Assembly: GCF_003951285.1 (NCBI RefSeq)
Contig: NZ_RXFQ01000010.1
Coordinates: 1 to 64,000, forward strand
DNA: 64,000 nt
Source of the DNA: Variovorax beijingensis
Lineage (GTDB): Bacteria > Pseudomonadota > Gammaproteobacteria > Burkholderiales > Burkholderiaceae_C
Direction: 5' to 3'
The stretch's first letter is position 1, and the number at the start of each line of letters is the position of its first letter. The notes below the pieces were generated by a model, which worked only from the letters and a program-made list of their open reading frames with translations, was not told the DNA's origin and ran no database searches. Of the stretch, positions 16,998 to 25,349 are shown one piece after another. Made by a program: the position numbers and the translations under genes.

Positions 16998-18050
16998 ATG
17001 GCCCTCATTCCCGCCACCATCCTCACCGGCTTCCTGGGCTCGGGCAAGACCACGCTGCTCAAGCGCATCCTGACCGAGGCCCATGGCCAGAAGATCGCGG
17101 TGATCGAAAACGAGTTTGGCGAAGAGAACATCGACAGCGACATCCTGGTGACCGAATCGAAGGAGCAGATCGTGCAGATGAGCAACGGCTGCGTCTGCTG
17201 CACCATCCGCGAGGACCTGCGCGAGGCGCTGCAGCTTCTGGCCGCCAAGAAGCGCCAGGGCCTGCTCGACTTCGACCGCGTGGTGATCGAGACCACCGGC
17301 CTGGCCGATCCCGGCCCGGTGGCGCAGACCTTCTTCATGGACGACGAGATCGCCGAGAGCTACCTGCTCGACTCCATCCTGACGCTGGTCGACGCCAAGC
17401 ATGCGCCGCAGCAGCTCAACGACCGCCAGGAGGCGCGCCGCCAGGTGGGCTTTGCCGACCAGATCTTCATCAGCAAGAGCGAGCTGGTGTCGGCCGAGGA
17501 GACCGATGCGCTCATTCATCGCCTGAAGCACATGAACCCGCGCGCGCCGCAGCAGAAGGCGCATTTCGGCGACGTGCCGCTCAAGGACATCTTCGACCTG
17601 CGCGGCTTCAACCTGAACGCCAAGCTCGACATCGACCCCGACTTCCTCAAGGAAGACGAGCACGACCACCACGACCATGACCACGCGCATGGGGAGCATT
17701 GCGACCATCCCTCGCACAAGCACGAAGGCCACGGCCACCATCACCACACCGACGACGACGTCAAGAGCTTCGTCTACAAGGCCGACCGCCCCTTCGACCC
17801 GGCCAAGCTGGAAGACTTCCTGGGCGCCATCGTCAACATCTACGGCCCGCGCATGCTGCGCTACAAGGGCGTGCTGAACATGAAGGGCACCGAGCGCAAG
17901 GTGATCTTCCAGGGCGTGCACCAGCTGATGGGCAGCGACCTGGGCCCGGAGTGGGGCAAGGACGAAGCCCGCCAGAGCCGCATGGTGTTCATCGGCATCG
18001 AGCTGCCGCGTGAAATTCTCGAGCAGGGGCTCGAGCAGTGCCTGGTCTGA
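16998..18050 (+). CDS. COG0523 (CobW/YjiA-type) GTPase with histidine-rich metal arm
   Basis: 350 residues. P-loop GTPase: Walker A GFLGSGKT (residues 11-18), metal motif NGCVCCTIRED (Cys65/67/68), and a C-terminal CobW domain. An Asp/His-rich arm (about residues 220-254, some 15 His with one Cys) suggests binding and delivery of zinc or another divalent metal. COG0523 proteins act as GTP-driven metallochaperones. A TAAACT about 50 bases upstream may be its -10. Followed by a strong terminator at 18076. The nearest plus-strand gene downstream is a DksA that lacks most of its zinc ligands. Confidence 0.85.
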   Translation: MALIPATILTGFLGSGKTTLLKRILTEAHGQKIAVIENEFGEENIDSDILVTESKEQIVQMSNGCVCCTIREDLREALQLLAAKKRQGLLDFDRVVIETTGLADPGPVAQTFFMDDEIAESYLLDSILTLVDAKHAPQQLNDRQEARRQVGFADQIFISKSELVSAEETDALIHRLKHMNPRAPQQKAHFGDVPLKDIFDLRGFNLNAKLDIDPDFLKEDEHDHHDHDHAHGEHCDHPSHKHEGHGHHHHTDDDVKSFVYKADRPFDPAKLEDFLGAIVNIYGPRMLRYKGVLNMKGTERKVIFQGVHQLMGSDLGPEWGKDEARQSRMVFIGIELPREILEQGLEQCLV

Positions 18051-18075
18051 CAAGAAGCACCGCCGCATGAACGGC

Positions 18076-18110
18076 AAAGGCGCTGCCCCCCGAAAGGGCA
18101 GCGCCTTTTT
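18076..18110 (+). terminator. Rho-independent terminator after the COG0523 gene
   Basis: Thirteen-base perfect stem (18076-18088 with 18096-18108, AAAGGCGCTGCCC and its complement), seven-base loop, then a T run. It lies 25 bases after the COG0523 stop and also faces the convergent DUF945 gene, whose end it may help insulate. Confidence 0.85.
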
Positions 18111-18121
18111 CTTGCCCGGGC

Positions 18122-19594
18122 TTACTTGCCCGGCGCGCCCAGCGGCTTGCCGTTGAGCTTCAGGCTGCCTTCGGCGTATTCGAGCTGCGCGGTGACGTCA
18201 TCGCCCTCGCGCTTGACGAAGCCCTTTTCCTCGCCTTGCTCGACCAGCCCCGCCATCATTTCGGGCGGCGGCGTCTGGCCGCTGCCGGCGCCGGCGGCGG
18301 CGATCTGCTCCAGCCACTGCATCGGCAGCCGCGCGCTGGCCTTGAGCACGCCGCGCTTCATGAGCAGCGCCATGCCGGGCGCCTGCAGGTCTTCGTCCGT
18401 CACGCCGGCCATGCCGGCCGTGTAGCTGAGCTCGCCGCGCTTGCCGCCGATCTCGACCAGCATCCTGTCGAGCCCGAATTCGGGGCCGTACTTGGCCATG
18501 GCCTTGAGGTCGGGCGCCAGCTGGTCGAACAGCACCTTCATCGCCGCCTGCGAGGCCTTGCTGCCGCCTTTGCCGCAGCCGTTCGCGGCGCTCGAATGCA
18601 TCCAGGCATCGGCCAGCTTCTTGTAGCCGGCGGCGTGGATGCGGCGCCCGCCGCTGCTCATCTCGAACTTGTCGATCTTCGTCTCGCCGATCTTGCCGGT
18701 GCCCTTGACCGTGCCGGTCGATGCGTAGAGCCCGTCCGCGATGGTGGCTTCGGCGAGCATGTCGATGTTCTGCAGCAGCACCGCCGGCAGGGCCTTGCCT
18801 TCGCCGTCCGCGGCGCCGCCCAGGCCCTTGGGGGCCGCGAATTCGAGGCTGTCGAGCCGGGCTTCGGTCTTGCCCGTGGCCAGGATCCAGCCGTCGCTCT
18901 TGTCCATGTCGGCCTTGCCGGCCAGCTTGCCCATCTTGAGCGTGGCGCCGGTGCGCGCATCGCTGACATCCAGCCCCGGCATCGTCAGCGCGTAGTGCAC
19001 GCGGGTGCGGGCGCCGTTCATCTCGATGCGCGCCTGCGCGCCCTGCCAGGCGAAGCGGGCCTTGCCTTCCTCGGCCAGGCTGGCGGGCGCCACCGCCAGG
19101 TCGGTGGTGTAGGCGCCGTCGAACGCCACCTTGGTGCGCGCCGTCAGGGGCTTGGCCTTGCCGAAGATCTGCTCGGCCTTGGCCTGGCCCTTCACGTCGA
19201 ACACCAGCTCGCTGTCGATGGTGGCCGCCGCCAGCGTGCCGCCGGCCAGCGGGCCGTGGCGGATGGTGTCGCGGAAGGTGATGCGCACCGCCTTGAACGG
19301 CGTGGCGGCTTCCTCCTCTTCGTCTTCGTCCTCGCCGGGCTTGACGGCAGGCACCTGCACAGCGGCGGCGGCATCGGCTGCGCAGCCGAGCTCGATCGTC
19401 ACGGTGCTGACGGCGCCGAAGAAGCCGCGTTCGTAGCTGCGCTCGACCACGCGCACCAGCGCGGTCTGCTTCGGCACCTCGTCCAGCGCGGCCTCGTAGC
19501 TGGACTTTACTTTTGCGCCGGCCAACCACGTGCCGCCGCCATAGGCAAGTGCGATGGCCGCAGCCAACACGCCCAGAACTGCTTTTTTGCTCAA
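18122..19594 (-). CDS. DUF945 (YdgA-like) envelope protein
   Basis: 490 residues from a TTG at 19594, preceded at good distance by AGAGAAA. The N-terminus is a short basic segment plus one hydrophobic helix (AVLGVLAAAIALAYGGGTW), so the protein is anchored in the inner membrane with the bulk in the periplasm. The body is a long repetitive beta-rich chain typical of YdgA/DUF945 proteins (about 480-500 residues). Function unknown. An upstream ATG at 19702 would place 36 polar residues before the anchor and is unlikely. Convergent with the COG0523 gene; divergent from dksA. Confidence 0.8.
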   Translation of the reverse strand: MSKKAVLGVLAAAIALAYGGGTWLAGAKVKSSYEAALDEVPKQTALVRVVERSYERGFFGAVSTVTIELGCAADAAAAVQVPAVKPGEDEDEEEEAATPFKAVRITFRDTIRHGPLAGGTLAAATIDSELVFDVKGQAKAEQIFGKAKPLTARTKVAFDGAYTTDLAVAPASLAEEGKARFAWQGAQARIEMNGARTRVHYALTMPGLDVSDARTGATLKMGKLAGKADMDKSDGWILATGKTEARLDSLEFAAPKGLGGAADGEGKALPAVLLQNIDMLAEATIADGLYASTGTVKGTGKIGETKIDKFEMSSGGRRIHAAGYKKLADAWMHSSAANGCGKGGSKASQAAMKVLFDQLAPDLKAMAKYGPEFGLDRMLVEIGGKRGELSYTAGMAGVTDEDLQAPGMALLMKRGVLKASARLPMQWLEQIAAAGAGSGQTPPPEMMAGLVEQGEEKGFVKREGDDVTAQLEYAEGSLKLNGKPLGAPGK

Positions 19595-19739
19595 GATTGA
19601 TTTCTCTTTTGTATGAATGAGATCGACCTGCACCGCTCCCCCGGCGATTCCGGCAGGTCTTGCTGCCCCCTCCGGCAACGCCGGCGATGCTACCGGAGGC
19701 AAGGGGTTGCAGCCACATCCCCCTTCGATTCGAGTTCTC

Positions 19740-19932
19740 TATACAATCGCGCGCCTGTTCCGGCAGCCACGCCCTCGTCCGATGGACGGGATGTAGCTGA
19801 CGGTGCGGGGCGCCGCAGGTTCCTGGCGGGCTTTCGGGGGTATAACCCCGGGGTTCGCCACTGCGAGCACTCCGACGAGTGGAGCCCGCGCGGCCTGAAA
19901 CCCGCGGTGGTTCCCTTGGGAGGAGACACCCA
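19740..19932 (+). promoter_or_regulatory. dksA promoter and long structured 5' leader
   Basis: The 338 bases between the DUF945 and dksA starts hold no credible gene. A -10-like TATACAAT lies at 19740-19747 (the -35 is unclear), giving a leader of about 180 bases. The leader is rich in short GC hairpins, for example CGGGG/CCCCG around 19838-19853. The dksA ribosome site (GGGAGGAG, about 19918-19925) sits in or beside a small TCCC/GGGA hairpin, so translation could be structure-controlled. No known riboswitch recognised. Confidence 0.4.
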
Positions 19933-20973
19933 GTGAAAGCGCGTTCCAGTTCGTTCAAGGAGCCAGTCACCGTGAAGAAACCCGCCGCCAAGGCCACGCC
20001 AGCAACCAAGCCCGCCGCCAAGAAAGCGGTGGCTGCAAAGCCGGCTGTACCCGCGGCAAAAAAGAGTTCTTCCGCTGCAAAGGCCCCGGCCACGAAACCA
20101 AAAAGCGCTCCAAAGAAGCCAGCAACGCCATCGGCCAAGGCCGCGACCGTTGCAAAGAAGCCCGTCAAGCCTGCAAAGTCTGCTGCGCCGCCGGTGGCAT
20201 CCGCCCCGGACAGGAGTGCAACCAAAACTGCAGTTGCGGGTCAACCGCCATCCAAAACCGTCGGCCGCACTGCTGCCGTTCCTTCTGCCCCTCCGATCCC
20301 AATGAAAAAAACGGCTGCCGCCTCTTCTTCCGCCACGGCGACACCTTCGATGCCCGCTCAGACCGCTGCACCCGCCCCCGCGCGAGGTGGCCGCGTGTCC
20401 CGGCTGTCGCAGCTGACCGTGCCTTCCATGCCGCAATCGGTGGCTTCCACCGCGGCCAAGTCCTCCTTCTCGCAGGCACCTTCCAATGCGCTGGTGCCGC
20501 CGCCTCCCGTCGCAGTGAAAAAGGACCCGAAGCTCGCCAACAACTGGAAAGCCAAGTCGGCTGCCGAGTTGACCGATGCCGAGGTGATCGCCATGCCCGA
20601 CGCCGAGTACATGAATGAAAAGCAGATGGCGTTCTTCCGCCTGAAGCTCGTCGAACTCAAGCGCGGCATTCTCGAAAACGCCGGCGAAACCACCGAGCAC
20701 CTGCGCGAAGACACCGTGGTGGTGCCCGATCCGGCCGACCGCGCGACCATCGAGGAGGAGCACGCGCTCGAGCTGCGTACGCGCGACCGCGAGCGCAAGC
20801 TGCTCAAGAAGATCGAGCAGTCGATCCAGCGCATCGATGCCGGCGACTACGGCTACTGCGACGAAACCGGCGAACCCATCGGCGTCGGCCGCCTGCTGGC
20901 GCGTCCCACCGCCACGCTGTCGCTCGAAGCGCAGCAGCGCCGCGAACTCAAGCAGAAGATGTTCGGGGACTGA
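19933..20973 (+). CDS. dksA: DksA with histone-like Lys/Ala/Pro tail
   Basis: 346 residues from GTG 19933, chosen for the GGAGGAG seven bases upstream; E. coli DksA has 151. DksA binds the RNA polymerase secondary channel and works with ppGpp in the stringent response. The C-terminal 145 residues are DksA: a coiled coil whose tip keeps the DxxDxA motif (DPADRA, about 266-271), then the zinc-finger region. Only the first of four zinc cysteines remains (Cys309; equivalents Thr312, Ser330, Ala333), as in zinc-independent DksA paralogues. Residues 1 to about 205 are a low-complexity Lys/Ala/Pro chain resembling histone H1-like bacterial proteins. The next gene is a STAS-like hypothetical. Confidence 0.9.
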   Translation: MKARSSSFKEPVTVKKPAAKATPATKPAAKKAVAAKPAVPAAKKSSSAAKAPATKPKSAPKKPATPSAKAATVAKKPVKPAKSAAPPVASAPDRSATKTAVAGQPPSKTVGRTAAVPSAPPIPMKKTAAASSSATATPSMPAQTAAPAPARGGRVSRLSQLTVPSMPQSVASTAAKSSFSQAPSNALVPPPPVAVKKDPKLANNWKAKSAAELTDAEVIAMPDAEYMNEKQMAFFRLKLVELKRGILENAGETTEHLREDTVVVPDPADRATIEEEHALELRTRDRERKLLKKIEQSIQRIDAGDYGYCDETGEPIGVGRLLARPTATLSLEAQQRRELKQKMFGD

Positions 20974-21014
20974 GCGGCCGAAGAAGAGAACCTGTTCGCC
21001 TCGAAACCTCGTCG

Positions 21015-22691
21015 ATGCCAAAGGAAGAGTCGGGCCGCCTTTTTTCCAAGGTGGCAAAGTTCGTCCGCAATCCGCTCAAGGATTGGTCCGAGCTGAATGC
21101 GACTGCGGATTCCACGCTGCCCGAGCAGGCCTACAGCCGCGAAATGCTCAAGGAGATGATCGAGCGGCGCCAGCGCAACGATTTCGTTCGCCGGCGCGAG
21201 TTCGACATGCTGCGCAAGCTTCGCCAGCGCGAAGCAGCCGCCCACGCCTTCGAAGGAACGGTTACGCCGTCTTCCTTCAACCTGAACAGCACCACGGAAA
21301 AATCCGAGGGGCGCGCGCTCACGCTCAAGAAGATCGACGAGATCGAGGAGCAGATGTCGCAGCAGTGGTGGAAGGGCCGCGGCCCCAACGGCGAGGTGCT
21401 GTCCAATGCGCCGCCCGATGCCGGCGCCGAGACCCTGCCGCCGCCCGTGGATGCGGCCGAGCTGGCCAGCCTGCTTGCCGCGCCGGCCTACGGCCCCGCG
21501 CCGGCGCCCGCCGTCGTGCCGGCACCGGCCGTGGTTGCCGCTGCCGCTGCGCCTGCCGCGGGCGGTCCGGCGGCCAGCGGCACCTCGCTGCTGTCGGCAA
21601 GGCTCGCGCGCGACGGCGCGCTCGAAGAAGCCGTGATCCGCTTCGCGCACGGCGACGATGCCGGCGCCGAGGCCATTCTTCTTCAGGCCCTGGCCTCCGA
21701 AAGCGCAGCGGCCGAGGGCGATCACGCCACCACCGAGCGCGACGACGCGCGCTGGCGCGCCTTGTTCGACCTGTACCGCGCCACCGGCGATGCCGCCAGG
21801 TTTGCCGCGGCGCGCATGCGCTATGCACAGCGCATGAAGCGCATGGGGCCCGACTGGGTCTCGTTCGACGAACTGGCACGCAGCGTGAAGGCGGTGGCCG
21901 CCAGCGAGCTCGCAGAACTGGCGCCGGCCGGCGCCGACTGGGTCAGCCCGGCGCGCCTGGCGCGCGACGGATTGATCCAGCTCACACGGGCGCTGTCGCA
22001 GGCCGGCTCGGTCTGGACGCTCGACTGGCGCGCGCTGGTCGCCATCGAGGCCGCCGCGGCCGCGCCGCTGCGCGTGCTGTTTGCGCACTGGGCCGATTCG
22101 CCGGTCCAGCTGCGCTTCATCGGTGCCGCGAAATTGCTGGCCGTGCTGGCCGATGCCACACCCAACAACGAGCGCGGCACGCCGGACGTCTGGTGGCAGC
22201 TGCACCTGGCTGCGCTGCGCATGATGAACATGCCCGACGACTTCGAACTGGTGGCGCTCAACTACTGCATCACCTACGAGGTGTCGCCGCCGGCCTGGCA
22301 AGACCCCAAGGGCGCCTGCACTTCGGTGGCCGCACCGGCGGCAAGCCATTCGAGCTCCGTGTGGTCGCTGCTCTCGGTCCATGGCGAATCGGAGAGCTTT
22401 CCCTCCACCGACACCGGCTTTGCCGCGCTGGCCGGCGATCTGCGCGGCGAGGCGCATTCGAGCCTGCAACGGCTGGACACCGACCTGCGCAACACCACGG
22501 CGCCCGTCATCTCTTGCGCCGCGCTGCTGCGCATGGACCTGGCCGCGGCCGGCACGCTGCTCGGCTGGGTGCGGGCGCGCGACGCCCAGGGCGAGCGCGT
22601 CCAGTTCGTGGACGCCCACCGCCTGATCGCGGTGTTGTTCGACCTGGTCGGCATCGCCGACCATGCGACGGTGGCCCTGCGAAAGAACTAG
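21015..22691 (+). CDS. Hypothetical protein with C-terminal STAS-like domain
   Basis: 558 residues, no signal peptide. N-terminal helical region (KFVRNPLKDWSEL ... KEMIERRQRNDFVRRREFDML, to about 125), an Ala/Pro linker (about 140-195), a helical middle, and a C-terminal 80-residue segment (APVISCAALLRMDLAAAGTL ... VDAHRLIAVLFDLVGI). That last segment has the strand-helix pattern and hydrophobic spacing of STAS/anti-sigma-antagonist domains, including a Met-Asp in place of the usual phosphorylatable Ser-Thr. Located 41 bases after dksA and 74 before hslV, probably one transcript. Function unknown; the STAS call is inference from pattern. Confidence 0.65.
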   Translation: MPKEESGRLFSKVAKFVRNPLKDWSELNATADSTLPEQAYSREMLKEMIERRQRNDFVRRREFDMLRKLRQREAAAHAFEGTVTPSSFNLNSTTEKSEGRALTLKKIDEIEEQMSQQWWKGRGPNGEVLSNAPPDAGAETLPPPVDAAELASLLAAPAYGPAPAPAVVPAPAVVAAAAAPAAGGPAASGTSLLSARLARDGALEEAVIRFAHGDDAGAEAILLQALASESAAAEGDHATTERDDARWRALFDLYRATGDAARFAAARMRYAQRMKRMGPDWVSFDELARSVKAVAASELAELAPAGADWVSPARLARDGLIQLTRALSQAGSVWTLDWRALVAIEAAAAAPLRVLFAHWADSPVQLRFIGAAKLLAVLADATPNNERGTPDVWWQLHLAALRMMNMPDDFELVALNYCITYEVSPPAWQDPKGACTSVAAPAASHSSSVWSLLSVHGESESFPSTDTGFAALAGDLRGEAHSSLQRLDTDLRNTTAPVISCAALLRMDLAAAGTLLGWVRARDAQGERVQFVDAHRLIAVLFDLVGIADHATVALRKN

Positions 22692-22765
22692 GGCGCCTTG
22701 GCGCTCTGCACATTCGGTAGCAGCCCCGGGCTTGCATTGCCTTGCGGCATCCCCAGATGGCTTCG

Positions 22766-23311
22766 ATGGAACAGTTTCACGGCACCACCATCGTGAGCGT
22801 GCGCCGCAAGACCCCCCAAGGCGATCAGGTCGCCATCGGCGGGGACGGGCAGGTCACTCTCGGCAATATCGTCATCAAAGGCACGGCGCGCAAAGTGCGC
22901 CGGCTGTATCACGGCAAGGTGCTCGCGGGCTTCGCCGGCGCCACGGCCGACGCCTTCACGCTCTTCGAGCGCTTCGAGGCCAAGCTCGAAAAGCACCAGG
23001 GGCACCTCACCCGCGCCGCCGTCGAACTCACGAAGGACTGGCGCACCGACCGCGTGCTGCGCAAGCTCGAGGCCATGCTGGCCGTGGCCGACGCCACCAC
23101 CTCGCTCATCATCACCGGCAACGGCGACGTGCTGGAGCCCGAAGACGGCGTGATCGCCATCGGCTCCGGCGGCGCCTATGCGCAGTCGGCCGCCAAGGCG
23201 CTGATCGACAGCACGGATCTTACGGCCGAGCAAATTGTGCGCAAATCGCTGGCGATAGCCGGTGAAATCTGCATTTACACGAACATGAACCACACGGTGG
23301 AAGCGCTCTGA
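22766..23311 (+). CDS. hslV: ATP-dependent protease subunit HslV
   Basis: 181 residues. Proteasome-like peptidase that forms a dodecamer and works with HslU in the cytosol. The N-terminal threonine nucleophile is in GTTIVSVRRK: Thr7 of this reading, exposed after removal of MEQFHG. GDGQVTLGN and GSGGAYAQSAAKAL are family hallmarks. An ATG nine bases earlier (22757) is an alternative start. Two bases separate the stop from hslU. Confidence 0.95.
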   Translation: MEQFHGTTIVSVRRKTPQGDQVAIGGDGQVTLGNIVIKGTARKVRRLYHGKVLAGFAGATADAFTLFERFEAKLEKHQGHLTRAAVELTKDWRTDRVLRKLEAMLAVADATTSLIITGNGDVLEPEDGVIAIGSGGAYAQSAAKALIDSTDLTAEQIVRKSLAIAGEICIYTNMNHTVEAL

Positions 23312-23313
23312 CC

Positions 23314-24642
23314 ATGTCCATGACCCCGCAGGAAATCGTCTCCGAGCTCGACAACCACATCGTCGGCCAGCCCGCCGCCAAGCGCGCCGTGGCCATTGCG
23401 CTGCGCAACCGCTGGCGCCGCCAGCAGGTCGAGGAGAAGCTGCGCACCGAGATCACACCCAAGAACATCCTCATGATCGGCCCGACGGGCGTGGGCAAGA
23501 CCGAGATCGCGCGCCGCCTGGCGCGCTTGGCGGATGCGCCGTTCATCAAGGTCGAGGCCACCAAGTTCACCGAGGTGGGCTATGTCGGCAAGGACGTCGA
23601 CTCGATCATTCGCGACCTGGCCGAGATCGCCGTCAAGCAGACGCGCGAGGCCGAAAACGCCAAGGTGCGCGCGCGCGCCGAGGACGCCGCCGAAGACCGC
23701 ATCCTCGACGTGCTGCTGCCGCCTGCGCGCGGTGCCGACGGCGCCACGCCGGCGCTGGACGGCCCCAACCCCACCCGGCAGGCCTTTCGCAAGAAGCTGC
23801 GCGAGCACCAGCTCGACGACAAGGAAATCGAGCTCGACCTGGCCGAAGCCCGCGCGCCGCTCGAGATCATGGGTCCGGCCGGCATGGAGGAAATGACCGA
23901 GCAGTTGCGCGGCATGTTCGGCCAGCTCGGCGGCGGCAAGCGCAAGACGCGCAAGCTCAAGATCGCCGAGGCGATGCGCCTCCTGATCGACGAGGAAGCC
24001 GCCAAGCTGGTCAACGAGGATGAGATCCGCGCGCAGGCCATCACCAACGCCGAGCAGAACGGCATCGTCTTCATCGACGAGATCGACAAGGTCGCCACGC
24101 GCAGCGAAGCCCAGGGCTCCGACGTGTCGCGCCAGGGCGTGCAGCGCGACCTGCTGCCGCTGGTTGAGGGCACGGCCGTGAGCACCAAGTACGGCGTGGT
24201 GCGCACCGACCACATGCTCTTCATCGCGAGCGGCGCTTTCCACCTGAGCAAGCCGAGCGACCTCATTCCCGAGCTGCAGGGGCGCTTTCCGATCCGCGTC
24301 GAACTGCAGTCGCTCTCGGTGTCCGATTTCGAGAGCATCCTCACGCAGACCCGCGCCTCGCTCGTGAAGCAGTACCAGGCGCTGCTCGCCACCGAGGGCG
24401 TCACGCTCGAATTCACGCCCGAAGGCGTGAACCGCCTGGCCACCATCGCGTACGAGGTCAACGAGCGCACGGAGAACATCGGTGCACGCCGTTTGTCGAC
24501 CGTGATGGAGCGTTTGCTGGATGAGGTAAGCTTCGACGCGACCCGCATCGAGGGACAGACCATCCACATCGATGCCGCGTATGTCGACGAGCGCCTTGCG
24601 GCACTAAGTCACGACGAAGATCTTTCGCGCTTCATCCTCTGA
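23314..24642 (+). CDS. hslU: HslU AAA+ unfoldase
   Basis: 442 residues, normal length. Feeds unfolded substrates to HslV. Walker A GPTGVGKT (56-63), Walker B IVFIDEIDKV near 250, the variable I-domain in between and the C-terminal sensor segment. It ends in RFIL, matching the C-terminal tail that docks into HslV. The heat-shock operon hslVU lies directly before the dcw cluster, separated by about 270 bases containing the mra promoter. Confidence 0.96.
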   Translation: MSMTPQEIVSELDNHIVGQPAAKRAVAIALRNRWRRQQVEEKLRTEITPKNILMIGPTGVGKTEIARRLARLADAPFIKVEATKFTEVGYVGKDVDSIIRDLAEIAVKQTREAENAKVRARAEDAAEDRILDVLLPPARGADGATPALDGPNPTRQAFRKKLREHQLDDKEIELDLAEARAPLEIMGPAGMEEMTEQLRGMFGQLGGGKRKTRKLKIAEAMRLLIDEEAAKLVNEDEIRAQAITNAEQNGIVFIDEIDKVATRSEAQGSDVSRQGVQRDLLPLVEGTAVSTKYGVVRTDHMLFIASGAFHLSKPSDLIPELQGRFPIRVELQSLSVSDFESILTQTRASLVKQYQALLATEGVTLEFTPEGVNRLATIAYEVNERTENIGARRLSTVMERLLDEVSFDATRIEGQTIHIDAAYVDERLAALSHDEDLSRFIL

Positions 24643-24729
24643 AGCCCGCTTTGCGGCCCCTGTAACGGCGGCCGCGCTTCACGCATCACATTCACTGCGT
24701 GAGCTAAGTGCTTAATTCTCAACGAAATT

Positions 24730-24757
24730 CGCCGATTTCCAGGTTTGGAAATCGGCG
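24730..24757. repeat. Perfect 11-bp inverted repeat before the mra promoter
   Basis: CGCCGATTTCC at 24730-24740 pairs with GGAAATCGGCG at 24747-24757 across a six-base loop. No T run follows on either strand, so a simple terminator for hslU is not supported. It could be a processing hairpin or a protein site. Confidence 0.6.
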
Positions 24758-24800
24758 CTAAGTCGTTGATTCCATTACAAAAAATACCACCAACGGCCAG

Positions 24801-24859
24801 TTGCGTCTGAAGTGTTTCCTGCTACAGTGCAAAAAAGTGCAGTTAAGTGGGAAAAAGTG
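24801..24859 (+). promoter_or_regulatory. dcw promoter with MraZ-box repeats
   Basis: TTGCGT (24801-24806), a 16-base spacer and TACAGT (24823-24828) form a plausible sigma-70 promoter. Four GTG cores follow at exactly 10-base spacing (24827, 24837, 24847, 24857), most in the context AAGTG. MraZ is known to bind GTGGG-type direct repeats with 10-base period in E. coli and AAAGTG repeats in Mycoplasma, and to repress its own operon. The repeats cover the -10 and the start site, as expected for repression. Confidence 0.75.
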
Positions 24860-24912
24860 CGGATGGTGCCTCTTTCGGGTGCCGCGGCATTCCCAATACA
24901 GGGGTTCTGGTC

Positions 24913-25341
24913 GTGTTTCAAGGCGCTTCATCGCTCAGTCTGGATGCCAAGGGGCGGCTCTCCGTGCCGACCCGGCATCGCGACGTCCTGAGCGCCACGG
25001 CGGGCGGCCAGCTCACGATCACCAAGCATCCGCACGGCTGCCTCATGGTGTTCCCGCGTCCCGAGTGGGAGAAATTCAGGGAGCGCATCGCCGCGCTGCC
25101 AATGTCGGCACAGTGGTGGAAGCGCGTCTTCCTCGGCAACGCCATGGACGTGGAGATGGACGGCACCGGGCGCATCCTGGTGTCGCCCGAACTGCGTGCC
25201 GCCACGGGCATCGTGCGCGACACGCTGCTCCTGGGCATGGGCAACCACTTCGAGCTCTGGGACAAGGCGACCTACGAGGCCAAGGAGGCCGAGGCCACCC
25301 AGGGCGAGATGCCGGATGTGTTTCAGGACTTCGCGTTCTGA
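24913..25341 (+). CDS. mraZ: Transcriptional regulator MraZ
   Basis: 142 residues from GTG 24913 (FQGASSLSLDAKGRLSVPTRH). Two AbrB-like SpoVT/MazE modules, the first with the DAKGRLSVP signature (about 10-18) and the second with DGTGRILVSPELR (about 80-92). Ring-forming DNA-binding repressor of the dcw cluster. An in-frame ATG at 24847 would sit inside its own operator and add 22 unrelated residues. AGGGG lies about ten bases before the GTG. Confidence 0.95.
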   Translation: MFQGASSLSLDAKGRLSVPTRHRDVLSATAGGQLTITKHPHGCLMVFPRPEWEKFRERIAALPMSAQWWKRVFLGNAMDVEMDGTGRILVSPELRAATGIVRDTLLLGMGNHFELWDKATYEAKEAEATQGEMPDVFQDFAF

Positions 25342-25349
25342 GGACCGAC

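Noticed and set aside
19613..19936. A 107-codon plus-strand frame across the dksA promoter
   Set aside because: It overlaps the -10-like box and the dksA leader, has no ribosome site and no family-like sequence.
24730..24757. Rho-independent terminator for hslU
   Set aside because: Perfect stem but no T run on either side; listed as an inverted repeat only.
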